A stretch of DNA of 64,000 nt from Paenibacillus_AB hodogayensis (GCF_039536325.1 NZ_BAAAYO010000001.1:248001-312000), one strand, 5' to 3'; shown: positions 7,824 through 16,549, counted from the stretch's first letter. The notes: generated by a model from the sequence alone, not told the origin. Numbers and translations are program-made.

Positions 7824-10264
7824 GGCGATCCCATCCTTTGCTTCTGATTGGTAAGGCTCTCCGACTCCGGAATGAGCCAGATTTCCGCGACGTTCAACCG
7901 TTTGAAGCCGCGAAGCCGGACGATTGTCAATGTCAGCTTGCCGTCCCGGACGGCCTCGGACGGAACCTCGCATTCCCGGATCGTTACCGTCCCGGCCCGG
8001 ATCGGCACTTCCTCGTCCAGCGTCAGACCTTCGTTCGCCGTCAGACGGGCCCAGCAATCTCTCGGCGTATTGCCCTTCGTCTCTCCGATGTATACCGCTT
8101 TAAAGGTGTAGCGGGCGTCCGGGTCCAGATTGTCGTAACGAATGACGATCGGCGTGTCCAACATCGCGTTCGCATGCGCGATCCACGCGAGCGGAATGCC
8201 GCCCAGTTCGATCTGACGCTCTTCCGGCAGCGATAGCACATGCATCGCATGCCCGATCCGGGGCGATGCCAAGTAGCCCGGGTCGGCTTCCCACCCTGCC
8301 CCCGGATCGACGCGGCGAAAACCGGAGGACGAGCCGAGATGATCGTAAAATCCTCCCGGTCCGGGGTTCGTGCGGTCCAGCACTTGCTCGATCCGGGCGA
8401 GCCGCACGCTCTCTTCCTCCGCTTGCCGGATTCGGGCGAACTGCACCCGCAACCAGCGCACGTCGTTAAGCGGCGCGTCGATCGCGTCGATGAAGGCGCC
8501 CCTTCCTTGCGATCGGGCGAAATGCCGGGCAACCGTAAGCTGGTAACCGATACGAGCGAACAGCTCGTCGGCGAGCTCGTTGCAGCGCTGCCGGAAGTCG
8601 GCCGAGACCGGTACCGTCCGCGCTTGCTCCAGCATACGCTCGGCCGCATCGACTGCCGCGAGGCTGCCGGTTTGCGGAGCCGCCCGCAGCGCCTCTTTGG
8701 CCGCATATTCGAGCTCCTTCTCGTAATGCAGTCTCCTTTTCGTATAGGCATCGAAATAAGCCCGCAGCACGTGCATCTGAAATCGGTAGTTGTTCAGCAC
8801 GCCGAGGGGCGCTTCCTGCTCCATCCGCTGCCATTGGCGCAAAGTTACTTCGACGTCCGCATTGGCGGCCAGCGGGCCGACCCAGTTCCGTTCCAGGGCG
8901 AGCAGTCCTTGGGCAAAAGCATCCGCACGCTCCGGGTCGACGAACAGGCGGGCATAGTCGCGGAGCGTATCGATAACCGGCGTGCGGGGGTCCCAATCCT
9001 GATCGGACCATATAAACTTGTTTACATCGTCGTTGATGCCTTCCGAGTAACAAATCGTGCCGACCGCGTGTTGTGCCAGCACGTTGTGAATATGCTTCTG
9101 CGCAAGGGGGCGCGGATTGCAGCTTTCCCGTCCCAAGGTAAGCGCATAGGCGACATCCCAGTCGACCACCGGATATTGACAGTGGAAGTTGTGGGTAATG
9201 TCCTCGTAGCGGCGGATCGGATACCGTTCCGGAATGAGCCGTCTCAGCTCCGGCAGCGGCACATCGACGTGCGGGCCGAACACGACGCCGCCCAGCCAGT
9301 CCGGCTCCCGTCTCACCTGCCGGCAGAAAGCTTCCGTCCATTCGGCCGAATGGTAGGTCATGATTTGCGGCGACAGCCATATTTTCGCTTGCGGGTGATA
9401 TCGCTCGAGCAGCTGCGCGATTTGCTCCGTCCAGGCGAACAGCGGATCGGGCTCCATTTTGCCCGGATCGCTGCCTGGAATGAACAGAGCGGTGATGCGC
9501 GGCAGCTTGCTGAAAATCTCTTCGCGTTCTGCAAGCTCCGCTTGGATCGTGTCCGGATCGGAATAATCTTCACCCATATTCGGATACCAAATCCATGTGT
9601 CGAGGCCATAGCTTTCGATAACCTCCGCCAGACGGACCATCATGGCCAATGGCTCCATCTTCATCAGCGGCCCGCTCGGCCGGTCATCGGTCCGTGGAGG
9701 CAACAGCTCGATGCTGTTCGCGCCGAACAAAGCAAGCTCGCGAATATATTGATCGAACTGCTCTACGGTCCAAGCGTCGAAGGCGTTGTTCTTCGGCCGG
9801 TAGCCGAGCTGGTGTCCGCGCAGCTTCGAATAAGGAGACGTCGTTATCCGGAGCGGCTTGGTCAGCTCTACGAATCCTTCGCCCCAGCGCAAGGCGCGCA
9901 GCAGCTTGCCGACTCCGTACAACACGCCGCGCGCATCGGCTCCCGCTACCCAGACGACGGGCCGCTCCCGCTCGCCGTCCGACCGCAGCATATAGCCCTC
10001 GGACTGCAGCTCCGGCATATCCTCCGGCCATTCCGATCCGAATCCTTCGGGCAGCCGCTCCACTATTCCCACGACGATGATTGGGGCGGTGCCCGCACCG
10101 GCAGTCTCGTGAAACCGTTTCCAGACAATGCCCGTCCTTTTGGCGATTTCTTCGATCAGCACGTCTACAGCTTTCGCTTCCACCCCGGACGCCGTCGAAG
10201 AATGAACGATGACGGCCTGCGTCAAATCGATGCTGACCTTCAATTTTGGTCCAATCCCAGCCAT
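7820..10264 (-). CDS. Large glycosidase-like protein (GH20/GH67-type N-domain plus TIM barrel)
   Basis: 814-aa cytosolic protein. Residues 1-135 resemble the alpha/beta N-domain found before GH20, GH67 and GH84 barrels (WVAGADARGVLYGVGKLLRA). About 145-480 form a TIM barrel beginning RGHQLGYRPKNNAFDAW, with FGANSIELLPPR, DTWIWYPNMGE and a late strand containing YSEGINDDVNKF. The rest is alpha-helical, ending in a beta-sandwich. The ATG at 10264 has GGAGGAG 8 bases upstream and overlaps the end of the HAD gene by 25 bases. The 3' end overlaps the BNR gene by 4. The family assignment comes from overall architecture; the catalytic acid is not identified, and the substrate could be a hexosaminide or uronide. 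Confidence 0.7.
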   Translation of the reverse strand: MAGIGPKLKVSIDLTQAVIVHSSTASGVEAKAVDVLIEEIAKRTGIVWKRFHETAGAGTAPIIVVGIVERLPEGFGSEWPEDMPELQSEGYMLRSDGERERPVVWVAGADARGVLYGVGKLLRALRWGEGFVELTKPLRITTSPYSKLRGHQLGYRPKNNAFDAWTVEQFDQYIRELALFGANSIELLPPRTDDRPSGPLMKMEPLAMMVRLAEVIESYGLDTWIWYPNMGEDYSDPDTIQAELAEREEIFSKLPRITALFIPGSDPGKMEPDPLFAWTEQIAQLLERYHPQAKIWLSPQIMTYHSAEWTEAFCRQVRREPDWLGGVVFGPHVDVPLPELRRLIPERYPIRRYEDITHNFHCQYPVVDWDVAYALTLGRESCNPRPLAQKHIHNVLAQHAVGTICYSEGINDDVNKFIWSDQDWDPRTPVIDTLRDYARLFVDPERADAFAQGLLALERNWVGPLAANADVEVTLRQWQRMEQEAPLGVLNNYRFQMHVLRAYFDAYTKRRLHYEKELEYAAKEALRAAPQTGSLAAVDAAERMLEQARTVPVSADFRQRCNELADELFARIGYQLTVARHFARSQGRGAFIDAIDAPLNDVRWLRVQFARIRQAEEESVRLARIEQVLDRTNPGPGGFYDHLGSSSGFRRVDPGAGWEADPGYLASPRIGHAMHVLSLPEERQIELGGIPLAWIAHANAMLDTPIVIRYDNLDPDARYTFKAVYIGETKGNTPRDCWARLTANEGLTLDEEVPIRAGTVTIRECEVPSEAVRDGKLTLTIVRLRGFKRLNVAEIWLIPESESLTNQKQRMGSP

Positions 10265-11061
10265 TCCCGCCACTCCTCCCGGTTCGAGAAGTCTCCCGCA
10301 ATATGCTGCGCCCCCGCCGCAAGCAGCCGGTCGCGCTTCACCGGATTGACTCCCTCGCGCCGGTTCTCGTCGCTTGCGATGCCGAGCGCGAGCGCGCCCC
10401 TTTCGCGCGCCAGCCGGATTTCCACCTTGCCGTCGCCGATAACCGCCAGTTCCTCGCCGCGAAACCCTCTTTGCTCCAGCAGATCGCCGATCACCTTCTC
10501 CTTCGAGCAGTCGGCTCGCCCGACCGGCGCTCCGGCGATCTCTTCGAAATAGCGGTGCACGCCAAGCACCTCCGCCTCGTTCACCACATCGGGATGATCG
10601 GTGCCGCTTGCGACAAACATCTCGATGCCGTTCTCGCGAAGAAGTTCGAGGAAAGATATCGATCCTTTCATCAGAAAGTCCGACGGATCTAGACGTCCCC
10701 CGCGCAAATCGGCGATGCGGGCGTTCACGCTTTGCAGCAGACGCCGATTGTATTCCGCCTTGTACTCCCATTCTCCGAGTACGCGGGGGTTCCAGCCTTT
10801 CCCAGCCACTTGTTCGGCCAGCCACTTCATTTGAAATATCGTTTGGATTCCGGTGGACTGGTCGATATAAGCGGCAATTTCCCGATCGAGCTCCGCCGCT
10901 TGCTCTGCCGACAACTCGCGGCTCCCGGCTATCGCTTCTTTCATCATCGGTGTCATCGTTTCTTCCCATCCCGCTCGGAGCGTCGACAGCGTACCGTCAA
11001 AGTCGAACAGCACCGCCTTGATCTTCGTGTTTGTCTGCGATTTGCTGGATGTCATCCCCAT
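10240..11061 (-). CDS. HAD-family hydrolase
   Basis: 273-aa haloacid dehalogenase superfamily phosphatase. Motif I is FDFDGTLS near residue 20, with the nucleophile and acid aspartates. VASGTDH gives motif II, a Lys lies in the CSKEKVIG segment, and VIGDGKVEIRLA gives motif III/IV. A long helical cap follows motif I. The ATG at 11061 has AAGGAGG 4 bases upstream; a second ATG six bases in (11055) has better spacing and is an equal candidate. It lies 29 bases after the GNAT gene and overlaps the glycosidase-like gene. Likely a sugar-phosphate phosphatase within the carbohydrate operon; substrate unknown. Confidence 0.85.
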   Translation of the reverse strand: MGMTSSKSQTNTKIKAVLFDFDGTLSTLRAGWEETMTPMMKEAIAGSRELSAEQAAELDREIAAYIDQSTGIQTIFQMKWLAEQVAGKGWNPRVLGEWEYKAEYNRRLLQSVNARIADLRGGRLDPSDFLMKGSISFLELLRENGIEMFVASGTDHPDVVNEAEVLGVHRYFEEIAGAPVGRADCSKEKVIGDLLEQRGFRGEELAVIGDGKVEIRLARERGALALGIASDENRREGVNPVKRDRLLAAGAQHIAGDFSNREEWREWLGLDQN

Positions 11062-11090
11062 GAAGCCTCCTTGGCCATTATGCGTTACGG

Positions 11091-11627
11091 TTATTGTACA
11101 GACAGCGGGATGCCGAGCTTCTCTCCGATCGCCCGCCATCGCTCCACCTGGTTTTCATGGACCAGATACGGTTTGTAGCCCAGCTTCCAATACGATTTGA
11201 TCGCCGGTATGCGGAAGTCGTCGGTGCGCAGCACCGCCCGGGTCCGCCCTTCCCGCTTCATCTGGTGCATAGCGGCCAGGCTGACGATCGAGCCTATCCC
11301 TTTGCCCGCGTGGGACGATAAGATTCCTACCATATGGAGGCAGCCCGTATCGGCGCCCCACTCCCCGCTATACCAGGCGGAGGCGGTTGCGACCGGTTCC
11401 CCGTGGCAGCAAATGAACCGGACTCGCTCCGGACGATACTCCGGGTCCCGCCTCATATGGCTGTCGAACTTGCGCTCGCCGCCAAACGAATCTTGAATGA
11501 TGCGCTCCCAAGCGGCCTCGTCCCCGTCCTGAAAACCGCGGACCGAGTAGCCTTCCGGAAGGTTCAGCTCCGGCAATGATTCGAGCTCCTCTCGCAGCAT
11601 CGCGAGCTGCGGTTTGAACGTGTCCAT
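11091..11627 (-). CDS. GNAT family N-acetyltransferase
   Basis: 178-aa Gcn5-related acetyltransferase. The acetyl-CoA pyrophosphate loop is in the segment SSHAGKGIGSIVSLAAMHQM (R/QxxGxG/A type), followed by TDDFRIPAIKSYWKLGYKP, the usual C-terminal strand and helix. ATG at 11627 is chosen because AGGAGAGG precedes it; the longer frame runs through a 13-bp tandem repeat array and gives a low-complexity Q/N/P-rich leader that is unlikely to be translated. It is the first gene of the minus-strand run HAD, glycosidase, BNR, ThuA, Gfo/Idh, YhcH. Acceptor unknown. Confidence 0.82.
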   Translation of the reverse strand: MDTFKPQLAMLREELESLPELNLPEGYSVRGFQDGDEAAWERIIQDSFGGERKFDSHMRRDPEYRPERVRFICCHGEPVATASAWYSGEWGADTGCLHMVGILSSHAGKGIGSIVSLAAMHQMKREGRTRAVLRTDDFRIPAIKSYWKLGYKPYLVHENQVERWRAIGEKLGIPLSVQ

Positions 11628-11680
11628 TCGGTCAACACCTCTCCTCTGACGAAATGAGTGATACGGCGTTTCAAGGCTCT

Positions 11681-11783
11681 GTAGGGCTGCTCTGTTTGGT
11701 GCTCTGTTGGGTTGCTCTGCTGGATTGCTTTGTTGGGTTGCTTTGTTGGGTTGCTTTGTTGGGTTGCTCTGTTGGTTTTTTCT
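11681..11783. repeat. 13-bp tandem repeat array upstream of the GNAT gene
   Basis: About eight head-to-tail copies of a 13-bp unit (consensus GTTGGGTTGCTYT) occupy 11681-11783, with two identical neighbours at 11732-11757. The array lies 54-156 bases upstream of the GNAT start, where promoter or leader RNA would be expected. Period 13 is not a multiple of 3, so it is not a coding repeat. Confidence 0.85.
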
Positions 11784-12048
11784 GTCTGAGCTTGCAAGGG
11801 CTCTGTCCGAGCTTTGTCCGGTCATACCCATTATACAAGTCCTCTGTGCCCTCGGAAGCGTATCCACAGAAAGTCGCTAAAACCAGTAGAGCGCTCCACC
11901 TATCGTTAACAACGCTCGGCCGTTCCTCACATCCACATAACTGTCAGGCTCTACTTAACCCTTGCCCGGGAGAACCCTCAGAGCAGCATTTTTCTGCAGG
12001 GTGAGAGGTGGAGACGCTTAGGTCGTTTTCCCGCGGGATGGTTCGTGC
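11784..12048. other. Gene-free stretch between two repeat arrays
   Basis: No gene is supported here. From about 11965 to 12000 the sequence resembles part of the 123-bp repeat that follows (CCCGGG, then CAGAGCAGC, then a T-run), probably a decayed half-unit. A promoter for the GNAT operon would have to lie here or inside the 13-bp array, but none is clear. Confidence 0.5.
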
Positions 12049-12640
12049 TTATGCTCGAAAGAGCACTATTTCCAAAAACAGGGCCATTCAGCCGAGGGTA
12101 AGTGCTCGAAAGAGCATTTCCCCGGGCAGAAGGCGCTGAGCAGCCGTTTTTCCCACACGATAGCCCACGCTTATGCCCAAAAGAACACTATTTCCGCGGC
12201 CGGGCCCCTTCTGGCGAGGGTTAGTGCTCGAAAGAGCATTATCCTCGGGCAAAAGGTGCTGAGCAGCCGTTTTTTCTGAAGGATAGCCCGCGCTTATGCT
12301 CAAAAGAGCACTATTTCCGCAGCCGAGGCCCTTCTGGCGAGGTTTAGTGCTCGTAAGAGCACTATCCCCGGGCGAAGTCGCTCTGAGCGGCCGTTGTTCC
12401 GCAGGCTGGCTCGCGTTTATGCTCGAAAGAGCACTATTTCCGCAGCCGAGGCCCTTCTGGCGAGGTTTAGTGCTCGTAAGAGCACTATCCCCGGGCACAG
12501 TCGCTCTGAGCGGCCGTTTTCCCGCAGGCTGGCTCGCGCTAATGCTCTAAAGAGCACTACTTCCGCGGCGGGAGCCTTTCTGGGGAGGCTTAGTGTTCGA
12601 AAGAGCACTATCCCCGGGCGAAGTCGAGCGCCGAGCAGCC
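12049..12640. repeat. 123-bp tandem repeat array, about 5 copies, with paired hairpins
   Basis: Units begin at 12049, 12171, 12294, 12417 and 12540, a period of 122-123 bp. Each contains two short palindromes of the type TGCTC-4 bases-GAGCA (the best is GTGCTCGTAAGAGCAC), a GC-rich CCCGGGC block and a GAGCGGCCGTT block. Copies 3 and 4 are almost identical while the outer ones are diverged. Because the period is a multiple of 3, long open frames appear on both strands, but they have no ribosome sites and repeat the same peptide. I treat the array as non-coding DNA. Confidence 0.85.
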
Positions 12641-12701
12641 TTTGACTCGGCATCGGCGCTACAGCCGCAGCCGCGCCATATCCTTTCCACACAAGCTGGG
12701 T

Positions 12702-15431
12702 CTACGACATGCCGGACTTGGCGTTTCCGAGCAAAGCCTGCCAGATGGCCGGTATCGTTTCCTCATGAAGACCTTCGAAATGATATCCTTTCCCTCCGAG
12801 ACTCGTCGGTCGGTGCACGATGTTTTTGCGCGGACGGTAGTAATAGTCCCAGTCTTCATAGCCGACTTTTTTATGATAGTCGCCCAGTCGTACGATATCG
12901 AAATTGGCAGTCGTAATATGGTGCACCGGATACTGGAGATTGCGCGAAATCGACAATGCCTTCAAGAACACCTCCGGCCCGGTAACGGTAGAGCCGAAGT
13001 TTAGAAACATTCCGCCTTCCAAATTCGCTACCGTATGGCAATACGATTGAAAATCCAAGCCGCTCGCGCCGCCCTGAATGCCGAAATCCGCTTGCGGATG
13101 CAGCTGAATATCGTCCGTGCCGATCGTAATATGGCACGTGTACGGGATACTCGCGCGCATGCAAGCGCCGAGCAGGCTATCCGCGAGATGCGGAAATCGC
13201 TTGGGATGTCTGCGGGCGTAATCCGCCAAACTTTCGCCGTACCCGAAGTCGTTCACGCAGCCGTCCGCCAGAGCCTGATGCACGATATCACCGGTTTCCT
13301 GCCACATCGCCAATGTCCCCGACGCTAACGTTCCTTCCTCCAGCGCTTCCGTGTAGCCAAACGCCGCCAGCTCGATGTCTTGAAAAGCCGTGGCACCGGT
13401 CATCGCAAGATGGGAAACATAACCTTCGCGAATCCATTCGATCAAGTAGCGGTGCGCCCCGGAACCGATCACGTGGCTCCCCAGCGATACGAGTATCCGG
13501 CTACCGTTTTGTTTCGCCTCGCGCATTCTCTTGATGAAATCATCGAACTGCGGCGCGCTCCACCCGGCCGGACTTTCCCCCGAGCCCGGAACGGCTGCCA
13601 CACGGAAGGCGTCGGCGGCCACAGTAACGACGTTCCCCAAACTAACAGCATCCTCCAAAACAGAGCTGTCCCCCGGAACGGCAGTGTTCCCCAAACCAGC
13701 GGCCTCTTCCAAACCAGAGCTGTCCTCTGGAACGGCGGTGTTCCCTAAACCAGCGGCCTCTTCCAAACCAGAGTAGTCCCCCGGAACAGAAGTGTTCTCC
13801 AAACCGGCCGCATCCTCCAAGCCAAGGGTGTTCCCCGGAGCGGAGCTGCTCTGCGAACCAACGGCTCTTTTTGGAGCGGAAGCGCTAGTTAATCCAATGG
13901 GATTAATCGAACCGGAGAAGGTTCCGGTGCTCAACGTGCCCCCCGACCCGGATAGAGCCGGCTGCGTCAAATAAAGCCCGTTCCGCCTCGAGCCAACCGG
14001 ATACAGCTTCGCCGGATAAAGAGGGAAAGACGCGGCTCCGGTCATGCCGGGTACCTGATCGTTGGCGACTGCCCCGGTCATGCCGGGCTCCCGATCGTTC
14101 GCAACTGCCCCGGTCATGCCGGGCTCCCGATCGTTCGCGACTGCCCCGGTCATGCCGAGCTCTCGATCGTTCGCAACTGCCCCGGTCATGCCGGGCTCTC
14201 GATCGTTCGCGACTGCCCCACCCATGCCGGGCTCTCGATCGTTCGCAACTGCCCCGGTCATGCCGGGCTCTCGATCGTTCGCGACTGCCCCACCCATGCC
14301 GGGCTCCCGATCGTTCGCAACTGCCCCGGTCATGCCGGGCTCCCGATCATTCCTGCCAGCCCCAACCATGCCGGGCTCCCGATCATTCCTGCCAGCCCCG
14401 GCCATGCCGGGTTCCGTATTATTCGCGGCGGCTGCGCCCTGAAACTGCGCGCCGAGCTCTTCTTTCCGCTGCAGCAGACGGTGGAAGAGAGCGGGAATCG
14501 TCTGCTGGTGCAGACCGTGGAACAAATGCGCCTCGCCCCCAATCTCGCTCAGCCGGTCCACGAGCACCCGGCGCGGCCGGTAATGGTAGTCGGGATCGGT
14601 TGCCGGCGGCTTGAAGGCGGCTTGCGTAGGCACGATGTCGAAGTTGGCGGCGACGATGCCTTCCATCGGCAATCCCCGGTTGCGCGAGAGAGCCAGCGAC
14701 CGCAGAAACAGCTCGGGCCCCGATATCGCGGAACCAAAATTCAGAAACACGCCTCCGTCCCGCATGGCGGCCACGGACCGGCACATCGTCCGGAAATCTT
14801 CGCCGGACGCCGCCCCTAGCGCTTCGAAATCGACGATCGGATGCTGATGGATAATATCGGTGCCGATCGAGATATGGCACGTGTAAGGCACCCCGTAGCG
14901 CTGACATTGCACGAACACGCAGTCGTCGTAATGCGGAAACTTCTCCGGATGCGCCGACAAATACCGGTACAAGCTCGGTCCGTAGCCCAAGCCGAGCGCC
15001 GCCCCCTGCTGAATGGCCTCGTTCATGTAGCGTCCCGTCTCTTCCCACATGCCAAACGAGCCGTCCTCGATCGACCGGGCCACATCCTCCGACGTTTCGC
15101 CGAGAAAAGCGAGCTCGAAATCGTGGATGCTGGTCGCCCCGTTGCCGGACACGTGGGTAAGAAAGCCGTGTCTCACCATCTCGATGACATAGCGGGACAT
15201 CCCGTTTTTGATGACATGCGCCCCCATCGACCAAATCACCGGCTTGCCTTCTAGCCGCGCCGCGACGATCGAATCGATCAGCCGGCCGAACGGCTCGCTG
15301 TCCGCCCCGCACCACGCTTCGGCTCCCGCTTCATACGGACGGGCCATATTGCGGATAGTGACCAGATTCGTCCGTTCGTAGACGGTATTCGTTTTGATTC
15401 CGGCAAAAGACAACCGTTCCCCGTTCACCAC
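12702..15431 (-). CDS. Duplicated deoxyhypusine-synthase-like protein fused by repeat linkers
   Basis: 909-aa protein with two homologous halves. Half 1 (residues about 1-332) and half 2 (about 605-909) share, in order, the motifs (M/L)G(A/S)HVI, GATx(I/F)xDxEL(A), MW(E/Q)ETG, YTCHI(S/T)IGTD, (G)FLNFGS and GPE(L/V)FL(R/K)(S/A)L(A/S)(L/I)SRN. These match bacterial proteins I recognise as deoxyhypusine-synthase-like (NAD-binding DHS fold); that name is from memory and the reaction is unknown. Between them lie a 12-residue repeat (about 11 units, consensus TGAVANDREPGM) and an 18-residue repeat (three units, AAGLGNTAVPxDSSGLEE). GTG at 15431 is the start, with GGAGGAGGG upstream. The frame is open throughout. 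It follows the epimerase-like gene in the same direction. Family members are normally a single domain of about 300-350 aa. Confidence 0.7.
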   Translation of the reverse strand: MVNGERLSFAGIKTNTVYERTNLVTIRNMARPYEAGAEAWCGADSEPFGRLIDSIVAARLEGKPVIWSMGAHVIKNGMSRYVIEMVRHGFLTHVSGNGATSIHDFELAFLGETSEDVARSIEDGSFGMWEETGRYMNEAIQQGAALGLGYGPSLYRYLSAHPEKFPHYDDCVFVQCQRYGVPYTCHISIGTDIIHQHPIVDFEALGAASGEDFRTMCRSVAAMRDGGVFLNFGSAISGPELFLRSLALSRNRGLPMEGIVAANFDIVPTQAAFKPPATDPDYHYRPRRVLVDRLSEIGGEAHLFHGLHQQTIPALFHRLLQRKEELGAQFQGAAAANNTEPGMAGAGRNDREPGMVGAGRNDREPGMTGAVANDREPGMGGAVANDREPGMTGAVANDREPGMGGAVANDREPGMTGAVANDRELGMTGAVANDREPGMTGAVANDREPGMTGAVANDQVPGMTGAASFPLYPAKLYPVGSRRNGLYLTQPALSGSGGTLSTGTFSGSINPIGLTSASAPKRAVGSQSSSAPGNTLGLEDAAGLENTSVPGDYSGLEEAAGLGNTAVPEDSSGLEEAAGLGNTAVPGDSSVLEDAVSLGNVVTVAADAFRVAAVPGSGESPAGWSAPQFDDFIKRMREAKQNGSRILVSLGSHVIGSGAHRYLIEWIREGYVSHLAMTGATAFQDIELAAFGYTEALEEGTLASGTLAMWQETGDIVHQALADGCVNDFGYGESLADYARRHPKRFPHLADSLLGACMRASIPYTCHITIGTDDIQLHPQADFGIQGGASGLDFQSYCHTVANLEGGMFLNFGSTVTGPEVFLKALSISRNLQYPVHHITTANFDIVRLGDYHKKVGYEDWDYYYRPRKNIVHRPTSLGGKGYHFEGLHEETIPAIWQALLGNAKSGMS
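13651..13812. repeat. 54-bp minisatellite (3 units) inside the DHS-like gene
   Basis: Units start at 13651, 13705 and 13759, with a partial fourth. Each encodes 18 residues of the linker just before the second DHS-like half. The units are close to identical, so expansion is recent. Confidence 0.88.
14038..14433. repeat. 36-bp minisatellite (about 11 units) inside the DHS-like gene
   Basis: Consecutive 36-bp units encode the 12-residue repeat TGAVANDREPGM with few changes (T/G at position 1, AV or AG, one REL). They begin directly after the first DHS-like half. All units keep the reading frame. Confidence 0.92.
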
Positions 15432-15503
15432 AGCATTAGCCCTCCTCCAGTAAAATGCCTGCTCTGCATGACCCGTCGCCGGCTCTCCGCCCGCCCCGGC
15501 GAC

Positions 15504-16496
15504 TCAATCCGCCTGCGGCCGGCACGCTTCGAATTCCAGCCAGGACGAAACGGTTCCGTTCGGCGGAACGACGAGAGCGAGCCCCCGCTCCGCCGCTTCC
15601 CCTAGCGTCAGCTTGGGAGGAACATTGAACATTTCCAGCCCGATGTTGTAATCGCAGCCGAAGAACGGAGCGTTCATCTCGGCCCGGAAGTTTTGCCAAT
15701 ACCACAAGTAAGGCCACACGGAGCCGTCCCAGCGGACTTCCAGCGACACGTCCCGGGCCGGACTCGTTAGTCGGTACTTGCAGTCGGTCGTGGCGATATA
15801 CAATAAATCGCGCTCCGTCCCGTCCGCCGGCATGACGGACAAATCCGTCTCCGTCCCGCCCTTTCGCATGACGGGCCAATCCCAGCTCTCTCCCGTGACC
15901 GGATGGCAAATCTTCGCCCCTTCCGTAAACGAAATGTACGAATCCTCGCCGAGGAAAGGCGGCCCGTAAGCCAGATGATGACCCCAGTTGGCCTCAAGCG
16001 CCGTGGACGGCGACAGGTTGCGCACCGTCTCCTCGATTCGCACCGTTTCGCTGCCGGAGGTTAGAATAAACAGCTTCTCGATCCGGAATGGCAGCGAGCG
16101 AATCTGGTTGATGAGCAAAACGCGGATTTCTTCGGGATCGTCGCGAATAATGCGGTAATCCCACGGCGTAATCGCCGCCTCCCCGCGGTGTACCGCCCCC
16201 CCTCGGTATTCGGACGTATAGCTGACCTCCGGAAACATCTCCTGCCAGCCGCCGATATAGCTGACCTGATAATCGTCGTATAATGAATGCGGAACCCCCA
16301 GACCGTTATGCCAAATCCAGATAAAATCGGTATCCGTCGGCTTGTGCAGCCAGCGAATCGGCTCGCTCCCTTTGTCGAGCAGCAGATGGATCAGCAGCTT
16401 TTCGTTTTCCAGCACCAGCGAACGGTAGCCTTTGAACGTCAGATCGTCCCAGATGCGGCAGCCCGAATGGCGCAGCGGACGATACATTTCCCCCAT
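15504..16496 (-). CDS. Aldose-1-epimerase-like (galactose mutarotase fold) protein
   Basis: 330-aa protein of the galactose-mutarotase-like superfamily, probably the DUF4432/aldose epimerase branch. Visible segments are YRSLVLENEKLLIHLLLDKGSEPIRWLHKP at the N-terminus, the GWQEMFPE motif, the ANWGHHLAYGPPF motif with the central histidines, and YNIGLEMFNVPP late in the fold. ATG at 16496 is chosen, with AAGGAG 8 bases upstream; an upstream in-frame start at 16532 has none. It heads the unit that continues into the DHS-like gene. A perfect 6-3-6 palindrome lies 39-53 bases upstream of the start. Predicted role: interconversion or recognition of sugar anomers in the cytosol. Confidence 0.8.
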   Translation of the reverse strand: MGEMYRPLRHSGCRIWDDLTFKGYRSLVLENEKLLIHLLLDKGSEPIRWLHKPTDTDFIWIWHNGLGVPHSLYDDYQVSYIGGWQEMFPEVSYTSEYRGGAVHRGEAAITPWDYRIIRDDPEEIRVLLINQIRSLPFRIEKLFILTSGSETVRIEETVRNLSPSTALEANWGHHLAYGPPFLGEDSYISFTEGAKICHPVTGESWDWPVMRKGGTETDLSVMPADGTERDLLYIATTDCKYRLTSPARDVSLEVRWDGSVWPYLWYWQNFRAEMNAPFFGCDYNIGLEMFNVPPKLTLGEAAERGLALVVPPNGTVSSWLEFEACRPQAD

Positions 16497-16534
16497 AATC
16501 CGGCTCTCCTTCCATTTTGCAAACTCGACCATTT

Positions 16535-16549
16535 ACTTAATCTTTAAGT
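16535..16549. promoter_or_regulatory. Palindromic operator, putative ROK-regulator site 1
   Basis: ACTTAATCTTTAAGT is a perfect 6-3-6 palindrome in an AT-rich island just upstream of the epimerase-like gene. Near-copies occur at 19836, 49252 and 54766, each at or beside a promoter of carbohydrate genes. Assignment to the ROK protein encoded next door is inference. Confidence 0.6.

Noticed and set aside
8240..10552. A 770-codon plus-strand frame opposite the large glycosidase-like gene
   Set aside because: Antisense shadow of a recognisable gene; Arg/Pro-rich composition and no motifs.
11628..11867. An 80-residue N-terminal extension of the GNAT protein
   Set aside because: It translates the 13-bp tandem repeat into a Q/N/P-rich leader; the internal ATG at 11627 has a proper ribosome site and matches the family start.
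12049..12640. CRISPR array
   Set aside because: The whole 123-bp unit repeats, with no short direct repeats separated by unique spacers, and no cas genes are present.
12088..12692. Several open frames on both strands in the 123-bp array
   Set aside because: They arise because the period is a multiple of 3. They lack ribosome sites and repeat one peptide; kept as a non-coding repeat instead.
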